IMG/VR virus record: IMGVR_UViG_3300050011_000408
Location: 1 to 51,613 of that record
Direction: 5' to 3' (one strand)
Length of the DNA: 51,613 nt
DNA from: a virus
This document shows, piece after piece, positions 6,016-12,441 of the stretch (its first letter is position 1; every line of letters begins with the position of its first letter). Under the pieces are notes generated by a model. It did no database searches, was not told the DNA's origin, and saw only the letters and a list, made by a program, of their open reading frames with translations. The position numbers and the translations under genes were made by a program.

Positions 6016-6465
6016 ATGTATATCAAAGTTTTAGAAGAAGATCTTCTTCTCCCACAAGAACCCATGTTTTTCGCACAAAGTCTGCACCTCGGTGCTTGGC
6101 CTACTTACCAAGAGCCTATTACTGTAAACGCCTTCATGACAGATACTCCGGAAGAAGTGTCTAAAAAAGTAAGAGAAGCTATTGCCCGATACAATCCCAT
6201 CCTCCCAACCCTTACTGGCGACTTTGTAACCCCCTCAGGGACCGTCTGGACCTCCAATGGACCTAATGCGGATCCTACCTTCCAAACATCCGGACCCCGT
6301 CTCGTAGAAGAGCTTCAACAACTACTTCGAGATTTGGAAAAATCACAGGGGGACATATTCGATTCATCTCCAAATTATCCCAAGGATTGTGCCCATCAGT
6401 GGAAATCTTATGATGGTTTTACTGACAAGTACGACTTCTGTGAGAAATGTGACCTAAAGAGGTAA
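6016..6465 (+). CDS. Hypothetical protein with C-terminal Cys/His knuckle
   Basis: 149 residues. The N-terminal two thirds are not recognised. The end, 'CAHQWKSYDGFTDKYDFCEKCDLKR', has C-x2-H...C-x2-C spacing typical of a small zinc knuckle that is often appended to phage hypothetical proteins. The start is two bases past the preceding stop, preceded by GGGAG. Metal binding is inferred from the residues only. Confidence 0.7.
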   Translation: MYIKVLEEDLLLPQEPMFFAQSLHLGAWPTYQEPITVNAFMTDTPEEVSKKVREAIARYNPILPTLTGDFVTPSGTVWTSNGPNADPTFQTSGPRLVEELQQLLRDLEKSQGDIFDSSPNYPKDCAHQWKSYDGFTDKYDFCEKCDLKR

Positions 6466-6467
6466 AT

Positions 6468-6695
6468 ATGGCAAAACTATATCGCGTAATTTCATACGTT
6501 CTCGACTTAAATGGAAATTGTGAGTCTGACCAAGAACTAATATCTCAGATAGAGAACAATAAATATCCCGAATTCCATCATGTTAGAGAAGTTGACTGTG
6601 TTGAGTTATGTGAATGGAGTGATGACCATCCTGCCAATAGAACAGACTGCGATTTTTCTATATATTTCTCAGGATGTAGTGAATATAATATATGA
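6468..6695 (+). CDS. Small hypothetical protein
   Basis: 75 residues, cysteine-rich toward the end (VDCVELCEWSDDH...DCDFSIYFSGCSEYN). It begins two bases after the preceding stop, with AGAGG upstream, and its end overlaps the next start (ATGA). No family is recognised; the operon packing supports it as a gene. Confidence 0.6.
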   Translation: MAKLYRVISYVLDLNGNCESDQELISQIENNKYPEFHHVREVDCVELCEWSDDHPANRTDCDFSIYFSGCSEYNI

Positions 6696-7174
6696 GGAAC
6701 GTTACCAGCAAAATCATAAATGGTCCCTATGGTTCAATAAAACCGATTACCTTTAAAAACTTCCTTTCTCTAATCGGAACCAATATCCATCCAGATAATA
6801 CGTCTTATGCTATTTTTTCTAAAAAAGTTCTATTCGACAGGTATGTAATCAAGAATCCCGATATTTCCTATCCCTCTTATAACAGTGAAGTTTTATATTT
6901 ACAATACGATAATGTACTACCTTCTGATATTCTTAAGCATTTAAACATAGAAGAATGCGATAAGACCTCTTTATTGGATATGGTCTATGATATCGCAACG
7001 ACTTCCATCTGTAATAATGGGAGTCCATCCCATCTAGTCTTAATGGCACCTCGTCTCTGGATGTGCGCTAATCCTAAGGATTTTGCAATCCACGGGTCCA
7101 ATGTTGGCATGAATATTGCCTGTTTTTATCCACAAAAGACCATTTGTTGGGCTGTAAAGAAGGGTGAGCTATGA
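6692..7174 (+). CDS. Hypothetical protein
   Basis: 160 residues with an ATGA overlap at the start and at the end. It contains 'HPDNTSYAIFSKKVLFDRYVI' and 'LVLMAPRLWMCANPKD', patterns I do not recognise from a named family. The composition is soluble, with no membrane segment. Context: the small-gene early run. Confidence 0.6.
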   Translation: MRNVTSKIINGPYGSIKPITFKNFLSLIGTNIHPDNTSYAIFSKKVLFDRYVIKNPDISYPSYNSEVLYLQYDNVLPSDILKHLNIEECDKTSLLDMVYDIATTSICNNGSPSHLVLMAPRLWMCANPKDFAIHGSNVGMNIACFYPQKTICWAVKKGEL

Positions 7175-7290
7175 AGACTATTATCGCCGGTAGCCGGGGC
7201 ATTGAAAATCAAGATAATGTCAATATCGTTATCGGTAATTCCGGTTTCAATATTTCTGAAGTCGTCTCTATGCAAGTGGTGGCCTCATGA
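7171..7290 (+). pseudogene. Truncated DUF2493/YAcAr-like fragment (39 residues)
   Basis: MKTIIAGSRGIENQDNVNIV followed by 'NSGFNISEVVSMQVVAS'. The first 30 residues look like the start of DUF2493 (SLOG superfamily, PF10686), where 'IIAGSRG' is the nucleotide-binding loop and 'SGF.I.EVVSGGARG' normally follows. Here the frame ends right after EVVS, losing the second glycine-rich motif and the rest of the fold. It overlaps both neighbours by four bases, so the truncated frame is neatly embedded in the operon and may still be translated. It could be a decayed gene or a retained small peptide. Confidence 0.6.
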
Positions 7291-7505
7291 GAGACTATAT
7301 TGAACAAGAATTATACGACGTAATGACCCAATTTATAGGAATGCCTTGTACTGATGGTATTATTCCTAGTATTAACAATGAATTAATGGCTTGTTTGCAT
7401 AGTCTTATCAGTAGAGGAATCTATCTTCCTAAAGAACTTCTAGGGTTCAAACCAGTTGCACTAATAAACGGTCCTCGTGCGGATATCGTATGGGTGAGAG
7501 AATGA
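7287..7505 (+). CDS. Small hypothetical protein
   Basis: 72 residues (MRDYIEQELYDVMTQFIGMP...). It overlaps the fragment upstream by ATGA and the next gene by the same device. Unrecognised; likely a soluble alpha/beta protein by composition. Confidence 0.6.
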   Translation: MRDYIEQELYDVMTQFIGMPCTDGIIPSINNELMACLHSLISRGIYLPKELLGFKPVALINGPRADIVWVRE

Positions 7506-7687
7506 ACTATCTTATTAGGGAAATCACAATTGACCGACAAAGCTATACTTTTCGGGTTAAAGAGCCCAAAGAGGAAAATTATTCAGTTTCCATGGAAGTC
7601 TTTGCCATTTTGGGAGAATGTGTTTGGGAAAAAGGTGTGACCTATGATCCTCCCAAGAAAAGTTACGAACGAAGGGACGCTACTTAG
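7502..7687 (+). CDS. Small hypothetical protein
   Basis: 61 residues from the ATG at 7502 (MNYLIREITIDRQSYTF), which overlaps the previous stop; an ATG 12 bases earlier is less well placed. It is the last gene of the rightward run before a 335-base non-coding segment. Not recognised. Confidence 0.55.
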   Translation: MNYLIREITIDRQSYTFRVKEPKEENYSVSMEVFAILGECVWEKGVTYDPPKKSYERRDAT

Positions 7688-7731
7688 ATTTACTCCTATT
7701 CTAGATAATTGCTTTTTGGGCAACTTAGACC

Positions 7732-7765
7732 TATCACGCCAAACATCACGCCAAACATCACGCCA
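7732..7765. repeat. 12-bp direct repeats (ATCACGCCAAAC)
   Basis: ATCACGCCAAAC occurs twice in tandem, followed by a third partial copy ATCACGCCA. The third copy runs into GCCATTTTGGC, a small hairpin. The repeat sits between the early operon and the tRNA-like element. It is iteron- or operator-like, but too few copies to name. Confidence 0.55.
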
Positions 7766-7789
7766 TTTTGGCATTACCTATACTTATAC

Positions 7790-7825
7790 TTACTTAAATC
7801 ATCGGCACCCATTTGCATTAAGTAA
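7790..7825. other. Inverted repeat in the 7688-8022 gap
   Basis: TTACTTAA (7790-7797) and TTAAGTAA (7818-7825) form a perfect eight-base stem with a 20-base loop. A second small stem, TTCCG/CGGAA, follows near 7834-7852. A T-rich loop but no clear trailing U-run; a weak terminator for the 5642-7687 operon is possible. Confidence 0.4.
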
Positions 7826-7867
7826 TTAAGTAGGTTCCGTTATTTTTCCGGAAGATCTGTAATAGAC

Positions 7868-7896
7868 TTGACCTACCTAAAGATCCGTGAGATATT
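7868..7896 (+). promoter_or_regulatory. sigma70-like promoter ahead of the tRNA-like element
   Basis: TTGACC (7868-7873), 17 bases, GATATT (7891-7896). Transcription would start near 7903, two bases before the acceptor-like GGCAGGT. It can also serve the protein genes from 8023. Confidence 0.65.
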
Positions 7897-7904
7897 GGTT
7901 AGAT

Positions 7905-7999
7905 GGCAGGTGAGTTGGTCAAGTGGAGATATCCACACGTAAGTTCGATTCTTACACCTAGGCGAGGTTGCTATATGGGTTCGATTCCCAGGTCTGCCA
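7905..7999 (+). tRNA. tRNA-like element, possibly degenerate tRNA-Ser(CGA)
   Basis: The ends GGCAGGT (7905-7911) and GTCTGCC (7992-7998) can form a seven-pair acceptor (two G-U). A 17-base T-arm-like segment with loop TTCGATT lies at 7975-7991 (four pairs and one mismatch). A second 17-base arm, GTAAG-TTCGATT-CTTAC (7939-7955), can be read as an anticodon arm with U33 and anticodon CGA (Ser). The following 19 bases would be a long variable arm. Against a working tRNA: the D-region is about eight bases too long, position 37 is U, and no clear CCA follows. It could be a remnant of two fused tRNAs. Confidence 0.35.
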
Positions 8000-8022
8000 C
8001 ACACTTTAACGAAGGAGAGAAC

Positions 8023-8463
8023 ATGAGAAAGCTATTTAGATTCAAATACGAGCCTTGCAACGGCACCTGCTATGCTTGGTGTGATCACTTGCCTCAGGAA
8101 CTTAATAAGATGCCCGATGAGGAATGCCTAACTACGGTAGCTATCATGGTTGAAGCCCACAACCGTCTTTGTGACAATCCAGAGTACTCGTTTGGCGTAG
8201 ATATGGACGATAATACTGGGATGTTTGTGGCCCACTTTCGCACTCCTGCTAGTACTGACACGTTCTTGGGAAATGAGTTCGGATCAATCGTTAAAGAAGT
8301 TTGTAAGATGGTTATGGCAACCTATATTCCCCAAGTATCGGGATCCTGTGTTTACGGAGATAACGGAGCTGAGAGTCTTGGAGAAGAAATTCTTAAGGCC
8401 TGCAAAGATGTGGTTTTTAGAAAAGCTCATCATGACAGCTGCCCTTGTATAAAAACGGCTTAA
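8023..8463 (+). CDS. Hypothetical cysteine-rich protein
   Basis: 146 residues from the ATG at 8023, five bases after AAGGAGAG. The longer frame to 7903 would translate the tRNA-like element and is rejected. It begins MRKLFRFKYEPCNGTCYAWC and ends with 'HHDSCPCIKTA', with nine or so cysteines and a long acidic middle. No family is recognised. It is the first protein gene after the 7868 promoter. Confidence 0.65.
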   Translation: MRKLFRFKYEPCNGTCYAWCDHLPQELNKMPDEECLTTVAIMVEAHNRLCDNPEYSFGVDMDDNTGMFVAHFRTPASTDTFLGNEFGSIVKEVCKMVMATYIPQVSGSCVYGDNGAESLGEEILKACKDVVFRKAHHDSCPCIKTA

Positions 8464-8490
8464 AGATCTCAATGATTCAAAGGAGGAAAC

Positions 8491-8856
8491 GTGATTTGCC
8501 CACAATGCCTAAACGATATGATCAAATCCAAGGCCACAGAGTATGGTGAGGAGTACGATTATTGTCGTACTTGTAAGAAAGAACTTTCTGAGATGGAAGT
8601 TAAAGTAGTTTTGGAGTTGGTGGACGATCCTTTTAAGGGATATCGAGAGGAACTATTAAGAAAAAACATAATTTTCACCCATAGCGTAAACAATTCAATT
8701 ACTACAACAAAGATCTCCGTTCATAACGCCGTATTTGGATCCGATTCCTGTTTTAACACCAATACTAATTATCCCAACCACATCTTTGACAGCAGAAAAA
8801 TTCCCTCGGCACATTTAGGGTTTCGTTGTAATTGTGGTGGAGCAGAACTTGTCTGA
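8491..8856 (+). CDS. Zinc-ribbon-like hypothetical protein
   Basis: 121 residues with a GTG start placed six bases after AAAGGAGG, one of the best ribosome-binding sites in the window. 'CPQC' near residue 3 and 'CRTC' near residue 26 form a C-x2-C...C-x2-C zinc ribbon; a third cluster CNCGG is at the C-terminus. Such ribbons bind zinc and often contact nucleic acid or protein, but no specific function is visible. Confidence 0.7.
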   Translation: MICPQCLNDMIKSKATEYGEEYDYCRTCKKELSEMEVKVVLELVDDPFKGYREELLRKNIIFTHSVNNSITTTKISVHNAVFGSDSCFNTNTNYPNHIFDSRKIPSAHLGFRCNCGGAELV

Positions 8857-8860
8857 CGAT

Positions 8861-9085
8861 ATGTTTGGTATTTCTGGTTTGTGGAAGACTCGTCGTTTCT
8901 GGCTTTGCCGAAGTAGTCTGCCTTTATGGAAAGCATTAAAACTCATTAACATACACTGTATTTTACAAAGGAATCCTACTAGAGAAGAAGAAAAGGAAGC
9001 TATTAGATCTTATCCATACAATGACACCAATAAGTGCAGATGTCGAGATTGTAGATACCATAGATTTTGTAATAAATATTCTTGA
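8861..9085 (+). CDS. Small basic cysteine-rich protein (start uncertain)
   Basis: 74 residues from the ATG at 8861, four bases after the preceding stop; the frame is open back to a GTG at 8834, and neither start has a clear ribosome-binding site. The sequence is basic and aromatic (LWKTRRFWLCRSSLPLWKAL) and ends CRCRDCRYHRFCNKYS, a compact cysteine/histidine cluster. Its stop codon is part of the -35 box of the 9082 promoter. Confidence 0.5.
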   Translation: MFGISGLWKTRRFWLCRSSLPLWKALKLINIHCILQRNPTREEEKEAIRSYPYNDTNKCRCRDCRYHRFCNKYS

Positions 9086-9110
9086 CTGTCTGATCCACCT
9101 TTAGTATCCT
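9082..9110 (+). promoter_or_regulatory. sigma70-like promoter for the structured region
   Basis: TTGACT (9082-9087), 17 bases, TATCCT (9105-9110). The start would be near 9117, at the left boundary of the GC-rich structured stretch. The TGA of the upstream gene is nested within the -35. Confidence 0.7.
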
Positions 9111-9116
9111 GGTTAT

Positions 9117-9544
9117 GTGGTGGATGCGTGGGAACCGGCAATACGGACCAAGCGATTGATCGCCGATATACTCCTTAATTGGAAAGAACTGATCATGGGT
9201 ACGGGAAAGCGGCTTACCCCAATCCCCCTGAACCGAGCAGGTCTCGTGTCATTCAACTGGCACACACTCGGAATGTTGAGGGAGTGGGAACCGCACCAGA
9301 CGCGGACCAAATAGATCCGTAGGGCATTGGGAGCGGCCCAGTAAGAAGTGGATAGAATCTCCCAGCTTGGTCCTAACCCAAACCTTAGGTGGGGGAGGCC
9401 ATTTTGATGCAGACAAACGGCGGACCACTGCGAAGGAAAGTCGCTAACTTACCAGTCCAGATCTCTTTAATCTGCTAGAGCGGTTCGAAACGTAGTCTAG
9501 CCCGGTTTGCCGATGGGATATTCGGCTAAACTTTCGGAGTTAGA
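9117..9544 (+). ncRNA. Candidate large structured RNA or structured leader (~430 nt)
   Basis: This segment is visibly richer in G+C than the genes around it, has no supported reading frame, and begins at a promoter. Helices found by eye: CCG/CGG (9135-9146), GGGTA/TACCC (9197-9219), CCGAG/CTCGG (9233-9271) enclosing GTGTC/GGCAC, CCGC/GCGG (9291-9305), CTCCC/GGGAG (9359-9397) enclosing CCTAA/TTAGG, GCAG/CTGC (9409-9431), GCTAGA/TCTAGC (9474-9501), and CCG/CGG (9502-9537) enclosing GTTT/AAAC and CCGA/TCGG. The motif GTGGGAACCG...CGGACCAA occurs twice (near 9128 and 9284). The last helix overlaps the GGAG ribosome-binding site of the 9545 gene, so a regulatory leader is an alternative to a free RNA. 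I do not recognise RNase P, tmRNA or a group I intron. Confidence 0.55.
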
Positions 9545-9763
9545 ATGGAAAACGAAATCCTTATAATACAGAGCAGCCAGATAACGTATGGTCAGTGCGG
9601 CCATTTCGAGTTCGATAAGATGACCGATCAAGAAATTGAAAAGGTACCAAATGTCCTACAAGGTAGGACCGAATTACATGGCATAGTAAGATTTATTTGC
9701 TGCGAGAAGTGTTTCCATGCTATGGTTTGTACAATGAGTAAGACGTATGGACTTGAGGGATAA
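9545..9763 (+). CDS. Small hypothetical protein with Cys pairs
   Basis: 72 residues, ATG five bases after GGAG at the end of the structured RNA region. 'YGQCGHFEFD' and 'RFICCEKCFHAMVC' provide a C-x2-H/C...C-C-x2-C set that could hold one zinc ion; residue pattern only. It is directly followed (one base) by the nucleotidyltransferase, so the two are likely co-expressed. Confidence 0.65.
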   Translation: MENEILIIQSSQITYGQCGHFEFDKMTDQEIEKVPNVLQGRTELHGIVRFICCEKCFHAMVCTMSKTYGLEG

Positions 9764-9764
9764 G

Positions 9765-10778
9765 ATGAATAAGATACTAGAAATCAAGTTCGGGTCGCAT
9801 TTATACGGCACTAATACTCCAGAATCAGATACTGATTTCAAGGGCATTTATCTTCCTACTGCTAGAGAAATTGTTCTAGGAAATTATAAGAAAACGATTG
9901 CTAAGTCCAGACCTAAAGCTTCCTGCGAGCGAAATACCAAAGACGATATCGATATCGAGATCTTTAGCCTGGATCGCTTCCTTGAGCTTTTAATGGAAGG
10001 CCAAACTGTAGCATTGGACATTCTTTTTGCTCCAAATAAGGTTTATACGAATAATTATTATGGCGGAACGTACGAGCATATTTGGCTAGAAATTTATAGA
10101 AATAAAGAAAAATTGTTAACCCGTAACGTTAATGCATTTGTGGGGTATGCAAGACAACAAGCGGCCAAATATGGAATCAAAGGGTCCAGGTTAGACGCTC
10201 TCAAAAGAGTTGTAGCTTTCCTAGAACCATTGCCTGATTGGGACCGTCTTGGCGCATATACTACAGGGATAGATGAATTAGTGAAGACATGTTCTGACCT
10301 TATTTCTCTAGAAAAGACTCCTTTGGTTGAAATCGTCAATATTCCTGGTCCCAATAAGGTTGACCTAATGCCACATCTTCATGTATGTGGTCGTAAGGTA
10401 GGTTATGGAACTACGGTAAAGCTGGCTAGGGAATGCTACGGTAAGGTGTTGGATGGATATGGTAATAGGGCTCATAAGGCCCATCTAGCGGGTGGGGTAG
10501 ATTGGAAAGCCCTATCTCATGCTGTTCGAGTCAATAGTGAGGCCCTAGAACTTCTTTCTACCGGCTTCATTACCTTTCCTCGACCAGACCGGGAACTTCT
10601 ATTGGCTATTAAGTTAGGCCAAATGCCATACGAACAGGTGGCTGAATTGATCGAACAAGGATTGGCCGACTTATATACGGCTCATGATAAGTCATCTCTT
10701 AGGGATAAGCCAGATCAAGAATGGGCAGATAACTTAGTTTACGAAGTGTATTCTAAAATAGTAAAGGAAACAATATGA
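9765..10778 (+). CDS. RlaP-like nucleotidyltransferase
   Basis: 337 residues from the ATG at 9765, one base past the previous stop. The N-terminal 'FGSHLYGTNTPESDTDFKG' is the diagnostic G-S-x-x-Y-G...S-D-x-D motif of the pol-beta nucleotidyltransferase family PF10127 (RlaP), in which the two Asp bind metal and the GS loop the nucleotide; the third acidic position may be 'DIDIEIFSL' near residue 70. Phages commonly carry this family; the substrate is not known. Stop overlaps the next start by four bases. Confidence 0.88.
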   Translation: MNKILEIKFGSHLYGTNTPESDTDFKGIYLPTAREIVLGNYKKTIAKSRPKASCERNTKDDIDIEIFSLDRFLELLMEGQTVALDILFAPNKVYTNNYYGGTYEHIWLEIYRNKEKLLTRNVNAFVGYARQQAAKYGIKGSRLDALKRVVAFLEPLPDWDRLGAYTTGIDELVKTCSDLISLEKTPLVEIVNIPGPNKVDLMPHLHVCGRKVGYGTTVKLARECYGKVLDGYGNRAHKAHLAGGVDWKALSHAVRVNSEALELLSTGFITFPRPDRELLLAIKLGQMPYEQVAELIEQGLADLYTAHDKSSLRDKPDQEWADNLVYEVYSKIVKETI

Positions 10779-11098
10779 AAAAGAAAACGATTAAAATTGC
10801 TGAAGATGTCCTAGATTTGGTCCCAGATGCTTTCAAGAATCTTCCAGATGTTGACTATCGATTGACCAAGACCGAGAGTTCTAGACCTGGATCTGTTTTT
10901 CAAGGAGACAATGTTGTTGGTCCTGCAAATATTGTCAATGTTATTGGTAAACCTGGAGTTAAAGTATTTCAGCGCGGCGGTGGCGGCTTTGATCTAACCT
11001 ATATTCGTACAAGCCCTATTGTTGAGGTTCTCGATACTACAGATACCACTATTACCTTCAGAACAGAAGGTGGCGTCTATAAACTTGAGAGGGCCTAA
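10775..11098 (+). CDS. Hypothetical protein
   Basis: 107 residues, ATGA overlap with the nucleotidyltransferase gene and TAATG overlap with the next. A basic start (MKKKTIKIAEDVLDLVPD), a glycine run (RGGGGFDLTY) and a beta-rich end. Not recognised; operon context suggests the same expression as the nucleotidyltransferase. Confidence 0.65.
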   Translation: MKKKTIKIAEDVLDLVPDAFKNLPDVDYRLTKTESSRPGSVFQGDNVVGPANIVNVIGKPGVKVFQRGGGGFDLTYIRTSPIVEVLDTTDTTITFRTEGGVYKLERA

Positions 11099-11325
11099 TG
11101 ACCAAAACTAGATTATCCCATTTCCTAGATCACGAGTTCCACAAATGGAGCGTTGAAGAAGATGCCTCACGCGGTTTAATTAGGATTAAGTTTCAAGGAT
11201 CCTTTATGCTAGGAAGCATGGTTATTTTGAATCATATGGTCCCTATGGGAGTAACTCTCAAGTTCTACACCATGGGTTTCTGGGAATCACTTTTTACCAA
11301 AAATGGCAGTTGGAGAACAAAATGA
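11098..11325 (+). CDS. Small hypothetical protein
   Basis: 75 residues (MTKTRLSHFLDHEFHKWSVE...). Starts in the TAATG overlap and ends in an ATGA overlap with the next gene. Contains a hydrophobic, methionine-rich centre (FMLGSMVILNHMVPMGVTL) that is borderline for a membrane segment. Function unknown. Confidence 0.6.
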   Translation: MTKTRLSHFLDHEFHKWSVEEDASRGLIRIKFQGSFMLGSMVILNHMVPMGVTLKFYTMGFWESLFTKNGSWRTK

Positions 11326-11735
11326 GCGGTGGAAGTTACAATCGTGTATATCTTGAAGTGGAAGAAATGTTAAATAATCTTGAACATGTCGATTCCGATC
11401 CTCGTCGTGCAGCCTTTAAAAAATTACTTATACTAGTAGCCAAAGCCATGCATGATATTGATTTTGTAGATTCTTTTGAGTACATACCAGGAGATGACCA
11501 TGAGGCCATAGACGCAGTATTTGCTTTCCTAGGAAATAGTCCAGATAATGTAAAGAAGGCTGCATCCTATGATAGTCTAAAACAAACACTTGAAAATTTC
11601 TTTAGGGTGGTGGATGATAGGGAGACTCCTTTGGAGAAGGCAGAGAAAGCTCGTAGAATTCAGCTGGAGACTTTGGCAGCCAATAAAGAGTTATGTAGGA
11701 AGGGTCTCTGCATACACGTAGATCACTTGGAGTAG
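11322..11735 (+). CDS. MSGGSYN-type conserved phage protein
   Basis: 137 residues from the ATG at 11322, overlapping the previous stop. It opens MSGGSYNRVYLEVEEML, an opening I recognise from small phage and plasmid proteins of unknown role. The rest is helical and acidic, with 'RRIQLETLAANKELCRKGLC' near the end. A frame 12 bases longer exists but lacks the family start. Confidence 0.65.
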   Translation: MSGGSYNRVYLEVEEMLNNLEHVDSDPRRAAFKKLLILVAKAMHDIDFVDSFEYIPGDDHEAIDAVFAFLGNSPDNVKKAASYDSLKQTLENFFRVVDDRETPLEKAEKARRIQLETLAANKELCRKGLCIHVDHLE

Positions 11736-11737
11736 TT

Positions 11738-12343
11738 ATGACTATTTGGTTCACATCAGACGAACATCACGGGCATCGAAATATTATTACTTACAGTAAT
11801 CGCCCATTTAATTTTATTGAGGAAATGAGTGAGGTTCTCATCGCAAACCACAATTCTGTGGTTAAGACCGACGACATCGTTTATCATTTGGGCGACTTCT
11901 CTCTGAATAAAACCGCTCCGGGGCTAATCTTGCCAAGACTTAATGGTATCCATCACCTAATTGCTGGTAATCACGATCATTGTCATCCAGTACATGCCAA
12001 GAATCCTGCAAAACTTGAAAGGTTTAGAAAAACATATTTTGATGCTGGCTTTAAAACTGTTGAACTCAGTGACCAGTTTACGTTTGATATTAAGGTGGTA
12101 AAAATGTCCCACTTTCCTTATTTTGACGAAAATGCTCTTTTTGATCAAAGATATCCCAAACTTAGACCTATTGATGATGGAAGTATTTTACTGCACGGCC
12201 ATGTTCATAATGCTTGGAAAACTCAATTATCTCCTAAGGGTAGCCTTATGATTAACGTGGGTGTGGATGCATTTAACTATTTTCCAGTAGCTCTAAAAGA
12301 GATTGAACTGTTAATTAGAAAACATATTGGTCTGAGTGTGTAA
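11738..12343 (+). CDS. Calcineurin-like metallophosphoesterase
   Basis: 201 residues, starting two bases after the previous stop. The metal-ligand motifs of the calcineurin-like fold are in order: 'FTSDEHHGHRNII' (D-x-H), 'YHLGDFS' (GD), 'IAGNHDH' (GNHD) and 'LLHGHVHNAW' (GHxH). This pattern, with DEHHGH, is common in phage phosphoesterases; they hydrolyse phosphodiester or nucleotide bonds, but the substrate cannot be read here. It ends the 9545-12343 operon. A second, unrelated-looking phosphoesterase lies at 20521-21183. Confidence 0.9.
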   Translation: MTIWFTSDEHHGHRNIITYSNRPFNFIEEMSEVLIANHNSVVKTDDIVYHLGDFSLNKTAPGLILPRLNGIHHLIAGNHDHCHPVHAKNPAKLERFRKTYFDAGFKTVELSDQFTFDIKVVKMSHFPYFDENALFDQRYPKLRPIDDGSILLHGHVHNAWKTQLSPKGSLMINVGVDAFNYFPVALKEIELLIRKHIGLSV

Positions 12344-12441
12344 GAACAAGTTCAATAAAATCAAATATTTGTGATAAGTACACGAGTATTATCCAATCTT
12401 AACCATGCACTCATATAAGAGTCAAACACTAGGAGTATCAA

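Noticed and set aside
7583-7774. 63-codon reverse frame with WRDV repeats
   Set aside because: It only translates the 12-bp DNA repeats at 7732-7765 and lies opposite a gene.
7790-7852. Strong Rho-independent terminator after the early operon
   Set aside because: The stem-loops are real, but the stems are AT-rich or short and no U-run follows them directly; kept only as an inverted repeat.
9113-9314. Overlapping 65-codon frames on both strands inside the GC-rich region
   Set aside because: Both strands are open over nearly the same bases, which is common in GC-rich structured DNA; no ribosome-binding sites, and the region is full of complementary segments.
9117-9544. Known large RNAs: RNase P, tmRNA, group I intron
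   Set aside because: GGAAAGTC (near 9434) resembles part of the RNase P core, but the other conserved regions are not in place. No tRNA-Ala-like ends for tmRNA and no P/Q/R/S elements or interrupted gene for a group I intron.
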